Below the pieces are notes generated by a model. That model did not search any database and was not told the origin of the DNA. It saw only the letters and a program-made list of their open reading frames with translations. Positions 11,981-26,900 of a stretch of DNA of 64,000 nucleotides are shown piece after piece. How positions within the stretch are numbered: position 1 is the stretch's first letter; the number at the start of each line of letters is the position of its first letter. The stretch covers positions 27,525,001 through 27,589,000 of the forward strand of contig NC_092589.1 in the NCBI RefSeq assembly GCF_047663525.1, in the 5' to 3' direction. The stretch comes from Anas platyrhynchos (taxonomy: Eukaryota; Chordata; Aves; Anseriformes; Anatidae). Made by a program: the position numbers and the translations under genes.

Positions 11981-14900
11981 TTATATATATATATTTCCCC
12001 ACAATTGAAGCAATATATTTTGCTAAAAAATCTAGAATAATTTTAAAGATTTCATCATAACAGCAACATATTTATGACCAAGTAAAAAAAGTAACTTGCA
12101 TATAATAAATACTGCTCATTGCTGAGGATATTAAAAGTATCCTTGGAAAACATCTGGGAAAAAAAAAAATACTCTGATGGGACTACACTTACAAAAAAAA
12201 ATATTTCCCGGTTACAATAAAGGCTAGAAATAGGAGTGGAGCAGATATAAAGCATACCTCTGTTCCAACTTCTGTAGCTCTTCTGTTTCTTCACATTCAA
12301 CTATCTGGTTTAGAAAGAGAATAAAAATGCTAACTGTGAAAATTTTCCTCACATTTGCAATTTAGCATTGTTATAGAAGAAAATCTGAGACTCTTATGCA
12401 GTACAGTCACAGTAGCAAACGAACATTTTATATTGGTGGATGATGTTCAGTCAAAAATATTGGAAACCACTTCCAGCTAGATCCACAGCCAGATTTTTAA
12501 CATTATTATTATTTTTTTTTTTTGGAGTTAACAGCCAGTGGGAATTCACTGGGACCTGAATTTCTCTTTTTTACCTAACCATCAATTGCACAAACTAAGT
12601 CTATCTGGAAAGGCACTATTATAAAATAATCAACATTACTAGAAGGTTTCAAAGCTGTGTAAATAAAGGTGTCAGCAAGATACACTGGATGGCACATTCT
12701 TTCATCCTCTTTGAGTATAAAATCATACTAAAAAGCAAATTAAACCTCATCTATTACATATGGCACAGTTACTTAATCTGATCAGTTTAAGTGTAATTAC
12801 CTTTTTCACCAAACTCTGAGAAGTTAAAAGTTGTGACATGAAGGAGACTGACAAGAACTTGAAATGTCGAAGTTGTTTGCCTGAGTGAGACTCCACATTA
12901 AAAAGCTGCCCATCCTGATTTTTCAGCTTTGTCTTGCACGTTCTTGATTTTTTTGGGCCAGGATCATCTGTTGAAAACATTCCCAAAACAAATAATTTGC
13001 AGACGTGAAAAAAAGACATTTGATTTCTGATTACAGAAAAAGTGTAATTACAGTCAAGTGGCTATCGAGGACAATCATTCTGCTGTATCCAAAATAATGT
13101 CAAAGTTCCAAAAAAAACCAACCAAAAAACCAAAGAATTTTTCTGTTTCAATAGCCTCAAAAACAGCAGTGCCATTTCACTGCCCTTGCTTCTGATCAGT
13201 TTTTATGTTAAGAATCTTCATGAAGCTAAAGCTATAGCACACTGGCTACAAACATGAAAGACTTGAGAGGAAGGACCACAGACACTGTGTGACATATTTG
13301 GAAGAAGTGCTTTCACTGTCACTACCAGGCTCTTCCTGGCTAAGAAAATTTATTCAAACACCAAATCCACCTAGTCCTTTCTTGAAAAGAAACAACCAGC
13401 CACACCCTCCTTCTCAATGCTCTTTGAAATAACAGACTGGAAAAGTATTAAAACATATTAATTAGTTAATGCTTCACTACAATGTAGAAGAAAAAAAAAA
13501 AAAGAAACCTTAAAAAACAAAAGCAAACAAAATACAAACAACTCCCCCAACAGATAGTCCCTGTCATCTCATCTGCTATTTATTTCAATTAAATGATTCA
13601 ATGGACCTTCTAAATGAGGAGTGCTGTTTGATTCTAAGCACTCCAATCTATAATTAATGTACATCAAAAAAGAAGTAATCACATATCTTAACCATTTTAT
13701 AAAAGGCAGGGGGGAATAAATCATTAGGGCAATTCTGTATCCCCTAGTTTCTTTCTAGAGGAGTAAAGGGAGGTTCATGTACTTTTGCTGTTCTGTTTTG
13801 CAGTTACCTTCTTTGTTCTCTGGCAGCTCTGTCAAGTAGTGGATTATTTTCATCATGCTCTGGAACTGTGAATGTATATTAAATTCGCAACAGATGGAAA
13901 TCCAAAATTCTGTGTCTGCTTCCAGCACAGCATCCTGTTTATAGTTTAAAAGGAGAGAAACGTTTATTTCAAGAATTAAAATAAGACCTCAAACTCCTCA
14001 GTCAGTTTGTGAACATGCCATGGGGGGCTGCATACTGCCAGGGTTAGCACTGGGGCAACAGCAGCAAGCCTCAGAGAGAATCTAAGAGTTCCTGAGGGTG
14101 GGGAGAGAAAATATCATCTCACTCCATCTACTAAACAGCATCAGGAATAACCTCACCTTCTGGCACAGGCTATTTGCCCTAAACCTCAGCTAGTGATGTA
14201 ATGGTGAAATAATCCATATTTCATTAGGGGTGTCTCTAGCCATTTCATACCCTGATGAAAAGAATAACTCAAGATATCCTACAGGATGGCCAGGACTGGC
14301 ACACCTGAGAGGTATCCCATACTAAGTTTGTCAAATAAGACAAAAGTAAGAGTGCTCAAAAATACTTATCCGTATCATGAAATTAGCTCTTTCCCACATT
14401 TTTAGCAGCTTTCATACATTTAACATAAAAAATGTCCTCTAATCAATCAGAAAAGCAGTAATTTGTGAAGAGTTTGGGGGGGATTATCTTTCCATACATA
14501 GAATCATGCAAGTTGGAAAAGACCTCTAAGATCATCTAGTCCAAGCTTTAACCTAGTACTGACAAGTCCACCAGTAAGCCATGCTACTAAGTTCTACATC
14601 TACATGTTCCCTGAAGACCTCTGGGGATGGTGACTCAACCAATTCCCTAGGCAGCCTGTTCCAATGCTGCACAACAATTTCTTTCAGTAAAGAAATTTTT
14701 CCTAATATCCAACCTAAACCTCCCCTGGTGCAACTTGGGGCCATTGCCCCTCATCTTATCAAGTGGTGAAAATGATATATACCACTTAAACTTTAAATCA
14801 CATCCAAACTTTAGACAGACATACAAAAGTAAAATGGATCCAAAGACAAAGGGCTTCCAGCACAAACATCAGAGAACTTCCTGGCAGCTAACTTAGAAGA

Positions 14901-17900
14901 CTGGAGCCACCTAGAAACAGCGTAGCGTTTGGGGCTCAACCTCACAAAACAGCATTACATGTCAATCCTGATTGTAATGAGAAATCATTATATACAGGAA
15001 TACTCACAAAGAAAGGCCTTGAATGATTTTAGACTTGACTGAAAGGCTGTAACTAGAAAATGAAGCCCAATGAAGAAGCAAGGCGCCTCAGCTGCTAGGA
15101 GGCTGCTCCAGGCTCCTGGCCAGGGTGAAACCTGTCTGTTACTCACTGCTGCAAGGAGGCTGCATGGGACATGCTTGCCTTCTGGCCCAGAACTGTGCCC
15201 CCATGACTGCTATTTGCCAAGAGGGCTGAACCTAAATTGCTGCTTTCCTTGGATCTGCTCTGGCGCTTGTCCAAAGGCACAGCCCTAAACCAACCAAAGC
15301 CTCCAGCTCACCATGCTGACTCAGTTGACCACAGGGCTCCTAGTGCTTTACAAGGCAGGCATAGAAACACTGATTTCTGCAGCTCGAGCAAGAGATTATA
15401 GCAAAGACCATATCTTCTCACCTGTGTTCTTTTAGTAATCCCTTTTGTTTTACCTATAAGCAATGTTTTCACCTAATGCCAGGGCCTGCCAACACTAAAG
15501 CAACAACTTCTACATATTTCTGGCATAAGAGAATTCTTACCTTGATAATTGGAAGACCAAAATTATGTTTCAACACAGTTAAATGTTTTTTTAAAGAACT
15601 ACATAATTTGACTATCAGCTTTTCAAGTCAAGTACTGCCGTACAATATGATCTGACAGTATGTCCAGGCTCAAGGACAAAAATATTTTGTATCTGCCACG
15701 CAAAATGTAGTCAACATCACCATCAGGTTCTGCTCAAGTACAAGCTCAGAGCTCACTACTTCTTTTAGAGTAAAATAAGGCCTTATCTTGCACCTTCTTA
15801 AAGGAATGACTATGAACAGAAAGGAGGAGATTGGTCTTTGAGGAAAAGGTCAACCCCACTAGTCTAACCTTGTCTGTGCTTGATGTCGCAGTCACAGTTT
15901 TGGTGACGTACTGCTCAAATAGCAACACCAGGAGAACCCAGAGGAACCTGTCTCCTCCCACTGTGGTTATCAGCTGGGTCAGGATGGGCAGGCGGCGGTG
16001 CTCCGGCACATGGGGCAAGGCATCCACAAACACACGAATGATTTTTATCACCACCTCTTCCACACTTCCCGAGGACTCTGACAAGTCGCTGTCTTCAGCC
16101 TATTTAAGTACAGGTACAGCAGTTCAAACAGATTATCACAAACAAGTTCTTTCCTGTAAATCCAGCAGGTGAGAGAAAGTGCTGTTTGTCTGATACCAGT
16201 ATTGCCACAAGTATAAACTGAAAGAAATTTTGTTATAGTATTGAACTTGCCTGCTGTCTCTATGGTGAAAAACTAGAACACAAAGTATGTTTTAGATCCT
16301 CTTTAGGTACAGCTGTGGCACTGTCTTCCTAAACCTTTTACGAAGTGCAGTTGCTTGTACGATTAAAAAAAGCAGTAGTTTTGATAAATTCAGTCGATTG
16401 GATGAGTAGTTTGTTAACATATGTATTACATATCATTTATTATCTAGCTACTTAAAAGTAATCCTAGAATTGGATACAAACATATTCTATTACCAATATT
16501 CCAAACCATTTACTCTACTGCTTTTCATTGTATAGACAAATTTACCTGTATAAGAGCAGGAATAACCATCTGCACTGTCTTATTTATTACTTGAAATGTG
16601 TAAGTATCATCCAGACGCAAGACGTTTGCTCCCATGAATGTAAAAATGGGCATAATGTTATGGAGAACTTTATCCTGGAATAAAAAGACAGATGAGATAA
16701 GTTTGATTTTCAAACAGAGTTGCGCAGTACATTGTACCTTAAGGCATCTCTCACTGCCACAAACATCACTAGATTCCTATATAAGGAAATGAGAATCATT
16801 GCTATGTTCCCAAAATTGCCACTAAACTTATTTTTAACATATCAAGTAGTCTTAAGGGACACTATATGTTATTGTTACAGTTCTAAATACTATTTAGAGA
16901 ATGAGATTGACTTCCAAGCAAATAACTGAAGAGTGGAAACTGACAGTTGAGTTTCATCATATGCTCTGCACTCTTCAACCCAGTGCTACAGTAGTATGAC
17001 AAGCAAAACCAGCCTTTGGGAGATTTCCAGCTCTTACACAGCCCCCCTGCTTTATATTTCTGAAACATGTACAGTGATACAATAGAAAGCAGCAGTGCTG
17101 ATATTAACATTTTGGCCTTTTTTGGCTAGATTGTAATCACAATATTACTTTGAGAGTGCTGAATTAGTGGTGTCACTTAGCTCAAGAATTAGATTCCTAG
17201 ATTTTGTCCCAGATATGGCTACGTTTGTCATTTAGGTTTAGTGACCTAAAGCAGTGTTATAGATATAAAGAGAAAGATAAGACTTTTACCAAGTATTTGT
17301 CTTTATACTGAAATTGAAAATCCTGCCACAGTGAATATTAATGTGTAATAAAGGCTTAGCTCTATAGTAGGTGATAGTAGTAAGATGGTGACAAAGAAAA
17401 ACAATCACCAAAATAAAAAAGCTGAACTCAAACCCTCCAAAAGTTTGTCAAGAACATCTCTTTTGACTCTGGGGGAAAAAGTAGCACTCCAAATGTGTGG
17501 AGAAAGCACTCAGGTAAAGATAAAGATGCAAATTAAGTTTGATACATTTGTGTACATTTTGCTGCTTTCACAATTCCAGAGCAAAAGAATTGTACTTCAA
17601 AGAGTACTGTCAAATTTCAATCCATAGAAGAGAAGACCTGCTTATGGTCAATTAAAATCAGAGCAAACCTGGTTGCATCATCAAGTACATTTCTCATTGT
17701 ATGAGATACAAACTTATAAGAATATATGTATTACTAGGTTGGATGCTCTCTCCTTCATAGAAAAGGAAGAGAAAGAAGAAATAACGTACCAGAACCAGAA
17801 CAGAGAATGTAAAGGTGAGGCAGAGCTGTTGTTAGAAAGCTCTTTCCATTTCTAACCCTCTTCATTGCAACTCATAAATGATACATGACCAAACTATCAA

Positions 17901-20900
17901 TACAGAAGTTTGTTTTAAAACGAAGTAGAAGACCCTAAAACATCAGAAAACTTGTAAATTTTGCCTCTTGCTCCTTTTAGGAAAGTTCTTCCAATAGAAA
18001 AGCTCTGTATCTTCAGGCACTACTTACAGGAAACATGCCAGCAACAGCACCAAGGAGAAGCAGTGCATGATGATGTGTCTGGGGCATTTTAGATACCCTG
18101 ATGCACTGAACTATCAGTTCCACATTGAATTTTTCTTTATCAAGGACATCTGCAAGCAAAAAAAAGTTAATATACACCCTAATGGTAAATTATGTAGGAA
18201 CAAACTTGAGTACACTCAACCAATGGCTTCAATTTGCAGACCATACCTAAAGGATCTAACAAAAAAACAAAACAAAACAAAACAAAAAACCAACACACAA
18301 ACAACAACAAAATCCCACAATTAGTAGGACGAGCCACTACGGGGTAAGCTATCTCTCTACAACACAATGCAGACTCAAAAAAGAAAAAAGCTAGAGACTG
18401 TACTGGTGAGAGTACCAAGAAATAAGTCTGCAATTTTTACCTGCTGGTACTTTGCTACCATCTGAAGACAATTTCTGACAGACGTTTAGCAGGCAGCTGA
18501 GGATCAACTGCTTTGTATATTCCATATTTTCTTCTTCTGATGCCTGAGGTTCCAGACACCTATACATTCAGGAAGAAATTTAGAGATTGAAAAAGAAGGT
18601 AAATGCTTTCCTTTATAAGTCTCTCTTCTTTTTTGGTTTCAAACACATCAGTTTGTCTAATAAAAGACATTTATCAAAGTGCTATAAGGAGTATCAGATG
18701 ATTCCCTGACATATGATTGCCAGTCTACACAAAGACATAAGCAAAAACAAACAAACGAACAACACACAAAACAACCTTTAGTAACTGCCTGGATATAGGG
18801 CTGACGTGAAGAACAATACTTCTCTCAGTTCCAGTGGCTGAAGGCAGTTCTACAATGTTTTGGGAGGAATTTTAAAGCTCAAAGTATTTTATAATAGTTC
18901 TACAAAAGATAAGTCCTGTCATTTGTGTCAGTTTTATCACAGGTGTCATCCTTCTTAACACTCCCAAGAACCTGAGAAACAAAGTCTTCACATAAAAAGC
19001 TAGATAACAGATAACCATCTCAAGGAGCTCACCACATTGTTTTACCTCCCATTCCCTTTCTATTTATATCTGATATAAATCTAATTATATCAGATTTATA
19101 AACCTGATACAAATATATATATATATATATATCTGATATATATCTGATTTACCTAAAAGAAGTAGAGGAAAAAACAAAAAAACAAGCTACAGAACCTGGA
19201 AATGAAGCAGAGAGAAAGCAGCCCACATTTTAATGCTTTACAATATCTGATGCAGAAGAGCGTGCTCAAAGACTCATGTTTTAGAGAGGCAAAATTACCG
19301 GCTCAGCAGGTTAAAAAGTGCAGGCACAAGTGCCTGTGGACGTTTAAGTTTCTTCTTATGCTGCAGTAATTCCAGAATGAGCATAACCCTCTGCCAGCTG
19401 AAGTGGCTTGTTTCTGGTGCCAATTCTGCATCTTGTGGCTTTCTAGAAAGGTAAGACAGGACATATAATCAGGATATACGATCAGGATATACAATTGCAA
19501 ATAAAATACTACAGTAAATATTACAGTGTTTCAGGGAACAGATATGTAAGTAAAAAAGAAAAAAAAAGTATTTCTTTCAAATAATATCCTTTACTGCTTC
19601 TCCTGGGAGGTGGCAATACGTGGACTTTTGATTGAAACAGCAAAACATTTTAAACAATTAAATTAAAACCAGACTGAACTCGAAAAAATAAGCAAGCATA
19701 GCACAACTTCTGTGTATACGATGTCTACATGACGAAGCAGACCGCTGTGAGGAAAAAAAACAAACGACTATTATTAAATAATTGCCAAAATTCTGATCTG
19801 CTTGTCATTCAGGAAACTTGCACCTTCTGAACTACTATTTGTCTAACCACTGAGTATGAGGGCAGTGGACGCATGTCTGCGTATGTGTGTACATAAACTC
19901 TGATGGATCAATCTAATGAGTCATTAAAAAAGGTCTGTTTCAACAGTGTCCAACAGCTGATGATTAAAAAAAAAAAAAAAAGTACAGTGTATGTAACAGC
20001 TTCTTCCTTATGAGAACAGGGAGAAGAAACAAGATGAAGACTTGAAAATTCAGTTGTATTTCCATTTTAACTAAAAGAAAATGCCTTATTTCAGCTGACT
20101 AACAGCAACACTTGGAAGTACATCGTTAGGTTAGCCATATGTACAGTAATCTGTCCATATGATTTTTTTTTTTTTTTACCAATAAAGTTTAATACCTACA
20201 AAACCAAAAGCAAATGCCAACATCAGAAGTTCTATAAGAGGATTTTTTTTTTTTTAATTAGGACTAATCTGTTCTAAAACAGCAACATGGGTTGGTTTTC
20301 TGCTGCTGAAAATAGCTCAGTTATTTTAAAACACAGAAAATTAAGAAAAAGATAGTCGTGCTTTCAATACCAATTATGAAATGTACTAAATGAAAGGTGT
20401 TTTCAAACTGTACAGAAAATATTTTTATATTTCTAGTTATTTTACTTCTGTTGCTGCATTTTCTGCCTTCTAGTTTGCTGAACGGTGGTCAGATTTCTGG
20501 TTTTCTCAGGTGGCTCGAGTTCTGTGACAATCTGCTCAGCACACACTGAAATCTGAAACAAAAAACAATACTTCAATTATACATGAACAATGTGTCACGC
20601 CACACATCTATGACCCTTCCAGCTGTTTTTTTTTTTAAACACATCCCTTTCATGCACATATGGGTGTACAATCCATCTATTTAAGTCTTATCAGCTTAAT
20701 TTCTGAATGCCTGTCCTAAATGTACTTCTTGCAGCAAATAAAATGAGGAAGTGATTTCAAGTGCAAGTAAAATAATAAATTGCTATATGACAGCTACAAT
20801 GAATGTATTTCAGGAAAAGTCTTCTAATAACAGTTTAAAAAAACAAAACAAAAACAGTTTTTGTATTTCAGGAAAAGTCTTCTAATAACAGTTTAAAAAA

Positions 20901-23900
20901 AACAAAACAAAAACAGTTTTTACCCAGAAAATCGAAACCAGTGTAGCAGAAAGAAATGACCTTTACTGAATTCATTAACAGAATAACAAATAACTGATGC
21001 ATAGCTTCTACAGAAACACCTTCTTTTAGAAGGTGCAGCCATTTAACTTTTTATGCCACTAACGCAACTATATGACAAATAGTTTCTAATTCCTTACTTA
21101 CAAACAATGAACATAAATAATCAGTGTAGCAGCATGCTACCACTGCAAAACATTTGAACATATTTCTGTGTTCTGGAGTTTGCCACTTACCCCTTTAAAC
21201 ACACTGCTAATTGTCTGAGCACAAAGTGGGTTCTTACAGTTTAGCAGTAAGTCAAACAATGCTTTTAATAGCTTCTGTTGCACCATCCCATCTGACACAG
21301 CTGCAAAGAATGGTTTAGTAATCTACAAAGGGGAAAAAGAAAGGAGAGAGATGTTTACTCTAAGAAGGTAATAAAATCACAAGAAATTGACATTGGGTAT
21401 ATGTCAGATTATGTATGACACACCCAGACAAACATACAAATGTACATGAACATACATAGTAAAAATGTACATACTAACTAGATATTTGGATACAGCTAAA
21501 ATCCTTAGATATAAAGAACATACTTCTGAAATAGCCATCAGACATATTGGTTGCTAAAATTTTTCTAAATGCCTTGCCTGATGGTGAGAGCATACCTCCT
21601 GTTGCTAGACTTTTATTTATTTATTTAATTTTAAAGTATTGGACTATTAGAAAGCATGAATTTGTAGCCTTCTTCAAATGAAACTATTTGTCACCTACCG
21701 TATTTTCTTAACATATTTTCCTCAGAAGAAAAGCAGAAAGTAAAGATCCTGAACAACTAACAAAGAAAAGAACAGTGGAACAGCAGTACCTGCAGGCAAT
21801 CACACAGGTATCTACCTGCATGCAAATACAATGATAAGAAGCAAGCAGCGACTTCTCCTTCCGGGAAGTTTAAGAAGTTTAAGAGAGGTTTGTAGCCTGT
21901 TTAGCTGTTTCAAAGATTCTGTGGAGACCTTGAAAAATTGTAATGAAAGGAAAGGCAAAAACTACGGACTCCTTTCATACACAATTCTACACATTGCTAT
22001 TTGCTGTAAGCACAAAAACAAATTAAAAATCTTTTAGAAAACCATACCTGCCCAAGTGCTGTAATTTGGAAAGGTGGAATTTCTTCATAGATTTTCTTGG
22101 CGGCATGTAGACTTTTAATAAATAAATCCAAACTCTGCTGATTCTTGCACAAGAGAGTTGCTGAATGTTCATTAAACTTCCCAAGTATGAGATGCAGGAA
22201 AACAGCTTCATCTTTTAACATTGTCTCAGGTTCCTTTGAGACCTTCTCAAGCAACCGGTCTAGTGCAGGCAAGAGGTGAGAAAGAATCATCTGCAAACAG
22301 AGAAAATTTGTAAGAACAGTTTGCTTTTTATTCATTCTTGTTTTAACAAGCTTCCAGTAGTGCAGCTTCATTTTACTGCAACATCTGTTCCCTCGCTAGT
22401 ACCACATTTCCCACTATACTTTATGCAACAGCTATTAAAGAAGAAAAATACAAGACTTACTGTCATGTTACCACAAGTACCTCCTCATCAGCTACTGTTC
22501 TATTTCTCCATTGATGGATAGGTAGTATTTCATGTTTTTAAAGTAAGGAAGGCTTTTTTTTTTTAAAAAAAATAAAATTATTTATGACTACTGTCTCCTA
22601 CAAAACCTGAGCACAGGGCAAGAACACTCATCCTCTATACAACGTACAATCCTTTCAAGAAACATACAACTGAAAAAAACACAAAAACTCTTAACTTCAT
22701 TCATTTTTTGAACAATAAACTCACGTATTTTCCATCACTCAGAGAATAGGAATTCTGAGTATACTAGGATAAAATGAGGTTAATATGTACATATAAAACT
22801 ACTTAAATAAGCAGTACTTCCTATTATGTTACAATTCTGTACAGAAAACTCTATTCACAGATACCTAGCCAAGACAATCAATTTCTTCTGGAAGAACCTT
22901 CTTCTGAAGCTTTTCAGTAACCTTAAGGAGTTTCCTTAACAACTCCAGCGCAATATCCCATACATTCCTGGATGGAGTATGAAAATATTTTGTGTTTCAT
23001 TAAATCATATTTTGCAGCATGACTGCTTACTATCGAAGTGTAAACTTAATGCTTAACAATCTCTAAATTATGAAGTTACTTAACAGCATTACTATTAAAT
23101 GACATGATTTCTGCTTTTCATTTAAGTGCAATACTGACAGAACAAGTGTAAAACTATAATGGCTGGACTCACCTCACCATGGACTTCGTGAAGAATTTTC
23201 ATTAAGCTTCTTGCGACATATGATGGGCAAAGAGGGTTTTGTACACAATCAAGTATGCTTTCCAAAGCTTCTGACATTTTTTTCTTCTGGGATTTCTGTT
23301 TTGGTTGTGTCTCAAGCTCCTCAAATAGGGTTGCCATGATCTAGTTCAGTAACAAAGTGAAAATAAAGTTCTTTCCCTACAGTAAAAGTGCCTTAAAACA
23401 ACATTTATTCAATGCTTTTGTAATAATGCAATCCAGATATAAACTGAATTCTTTACCTGCAAATAAACCATGAGTTGGTATCTCAGATTTGCTGTGGGTA
23501 CACTCTGTTCAATCATCCAGATCATTAATGATGGCACTGAACAGTACTGGTCCCAGTATTGACAGCTGGGGAATCCTGCTAGGGACCTGCCTCCCAGGGG
23601 ACATTGTGCCACAGATCACAACATCCCATGCTGGCTGTTCAGCCATTTTTCAGTGTACCTCCCTTGTCTATGAGAATGTTACGTGGGACAGTGTCAAAAG
23701 CCTTTCTAAAGTCAAGGTAAACATCCACTGTTTTCTCTTTGTCTACAAAGCTCTTCTCTTTATCATAAAAGGCTATCAGGTTGGTCAAACACTATTTCCC
23801 CCTTCATAAATCAATGCTCGCTGCTCCCCACCACCTTCCTAGGGACCGATGTGAGGCTGACCATTCTGTAGTTTTCTGCCTCATCCTTCTCACACTTCCT

Positions 23901-26900
23901 GAAGATAGGAGTGATATTTGCTTGCTTTCAGGTTTGGGGAACATCTCCTAATTGCTGTGACCTTTTTTTTTTTTCTTCTTATGATAATTAAGAATGGCCT
24001 TGCTGTGCCATGAGCCAGCTCCCTCAGCACTGTGGGTCAACCCATCTGGCCCCATGGACATAAGCATGTCCGGTTTATTTAAGTACTCCCTAACCCAATT
24101 ACCTTACATCACAGCTCACAGCAGCTAACAGAACTTGTATCAAAGCACACCTTAACAGCACAAATACCTGTGTTATGTATGCAGGGTCAGATATGATCTC
24201 TTCTGTCTTTTGCACCAGATGCTGAAAAATAGGGTGAAATAAAGAGTCCTTCACCCCGCTCAAGGAGCGGAAGCAATTGAGAGCAGCCCTTCGAACTTCG
24301 CTCACAGGACTACCCAAATTAATGAGCAGAGATATCACCACTGTAAAAAGAGTGAGGGAAAGGAGGAAAAGACAACAGAATTCCATGGTCAGAATTTTAC
24401 TGTATATGTCCTGAGGAGGCATCAAAATTAATTTAGAATTTAAAAGTCATCTCTTTTCACTATAAACATCTAGACTACACAAAGACAACATGAACCTCAC
24501 ATATTTGTGACTCTGAATTCCTTCACTGTTGCCCTTCCACATGTTTATAATGCACAGAAAGAAAGGTGCTATAACTGACTTATTCAGCATAGGACCTTGG
24601 TTTTTAACACCTTTAAGATTAAAAAAAAAAAAAAAAAGTACAACAATAAAAGCTGTTTCAACTGCTTCCAAAATTGGGCTACCAACTGCAGCAGTGAATC
24701 AGCAAGAAGATCTATCTCAGCCTAGTACAGCTAAACATAAATTATTAGAGATACCCCTCCATGGTATGAAATAGAGAAAAATGATATGAAATTAAAACAT
24801 ACTGTCATTAAACCTCAAGTTAAGAGATGAATAGATTTTACTTCACCTGGAGATGGTGGTGATAGTAGCTGTTTCTTCTTTTGGTATGTCTGAGATACAA
24901 GCACTGCATAGCCAATATATAAAGCTCGAGTCTGCAGCATTGCATTGACTTCATAATTCAGATGATTTGAAAGGTTAAAGCTGTACGTCCATAAAATTGA
25001 AAAGAATTTGAAGAGAACTTCTGAATCCTTTACATGTACCTTACATGTAAATAAAAGAGAAAAAAAAAAGAACAGTTGGTCAGGACAGCCTTGATTTGGC
25101 AAACTACTACTCACATCAGATAAACCACCCAAACCAAAGAAGCACACAGGAGAAAACTAGAGTCAGAAACAGTGTTCTTTTGGGAAGAAAACATTACCGA
25201 GCTTATTCTGATGACAATACTTGCATATGTAAAAAAGTCCATTTTCTTGACAAACTGCTTATTTAGTTGAACAGACAACACGTAGTCTATAGGTACACAA
25301 ATAAAGTCTATGTTTCCTTCATTGCAGACCAAATCCACATCCGTATGAACATTTTTATAATGTGTTAACTGAGCATGAAAATAGTTACATGCAAAATAGA
25401 GCAAAGTTAAGAACTTTCATCTTCTCTTTTGAGTGGCAGTCATGTTTATATTAGAAGTGCTCTAAGGAAGTAATGCCTGGCTTTTTCATCAGTTGTATAA
25501 ACTGAAAGATTTTTCAGAATTCTATCAGCTACTGTCTTAGGACTGAGCATTTAACTTCACTGTGTGGCACAGCTTTCTGTGTTGAATATTCACACTAAAT
25601 GTTCTTTTTAGAATTTGTCCTGGATTTGATGTATAGACCTTACAATAATAGAGCACAAACCAAAATAAACAAACCCTGAATCACACACGGATCACTGACC
25701 ATCTCAGATACAGGCCAGATAATCTCCCCACTCCTGTCTCCATCCCCCTACCTCTTCAACAAGTAGTTGCTCCACAAGATTCAATTCAGTTTTTCACACA
25801 TCTACATCCAATTATCTCAGCCTTGCTCCTGTCTGAAGTTCAACGAGGATAATTTCTGATTTTGAAGCAGTTACATTATCTTCTAATAGTCTCCCAAATC
25901 AATTAACAATCACTTATTTACCATACGGTCTGGCAAAAGGTAGCACTTTTTCTGTCTGTAAAATGCTCTTCAGAATCCTAAGAGATCTCTATTCATCAAA
26001 CAGGAGTGCCCACTCAGCATCCTGAAGACTGAACACAGCTTGCAGGAACAAATGAGAGAGCTTATGATATACTCTACCCTACTCTCTTTTCTAGGATTCC
26101 ACCAAGATCTAGCTTCTAGTTATATTAACTACTCTGGAGCAGGCAAAAATAATTAATAATTCTTATCTTTTTCAAACTAAACACCCTCAAAATCAGAGAT
26201 AAGCAGTACTTCAGAAATGAAAGAAGCAAATTATTACTAAAAGTACTAAAGACATCACTAACCTCATCCCACAAACTTTCTGTAGTCTCTCCTACCACCT
26301 TTTCATTCATCTCTCTTCTAAACATGCACTGTGTTCCAGAAGTTCTTTAATTTTTTTATCTTAAAAGCTAACAAATTTCAGAGTAACCGTTTGCTTTGCT
26401 CCCAGGTAGTGCCAGAAGCTCTAGCTTTGCCTCAACTTTTATTGATTTGCCTCAACGTTTATTGATTTTTACTCTAGTTTCCTACCATATTCAGTTAACG
26501 TCAACTAACCAGTTGAAGCTTAACCTCATGTTTGCTCATAGCACTAGCAGAGGCACAACCAGTATTCCATGATCAATACTCAGTTTTTCTCACCTTTCTC
26601 TAAAATTTTGTATTTCTGCATAATATTTCACAGAATCACAGAATTTCTAGGTTGGAAGAGACCTCAAGATCATCGAGTCCAACCTCTAACCCAACAGTAA
26701 CAGTCCCCACTAAACCATATCCCTAAGCTCTACATCTAAACGTCTTTTGAAGACTTCCAGGGATGGTGACTCCACCACCTCCCTGGGCAGCCTGTTCCAG
26801 TGCCTAACAACCCTTTCAGTAAAGAAGTTCTTCCTAACATCTAACCTAAAACTCCCCTGGCCCAACTAATATGACACACAGTAGAGCGGTGCAAAAAAAT

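Noticed and set aside
11935-11994. CRISPR-like array
   Set aside because: It is a dinucleotide microsatellite with no spacers; this is a vertebrate genome.
15070-15288. 72-codon ORF in a GC-richer patch of a HEATR1 intron
   Set aside because: No known family, no splice sites that would link it, and codon content unlike its neighbours gives no positive support.
17116-17125. CArG box CCTTTTTTGG
   Set aside because: Deep inside an intron of a housekeeping gene; one or more chance matches are expected in 64 kb.
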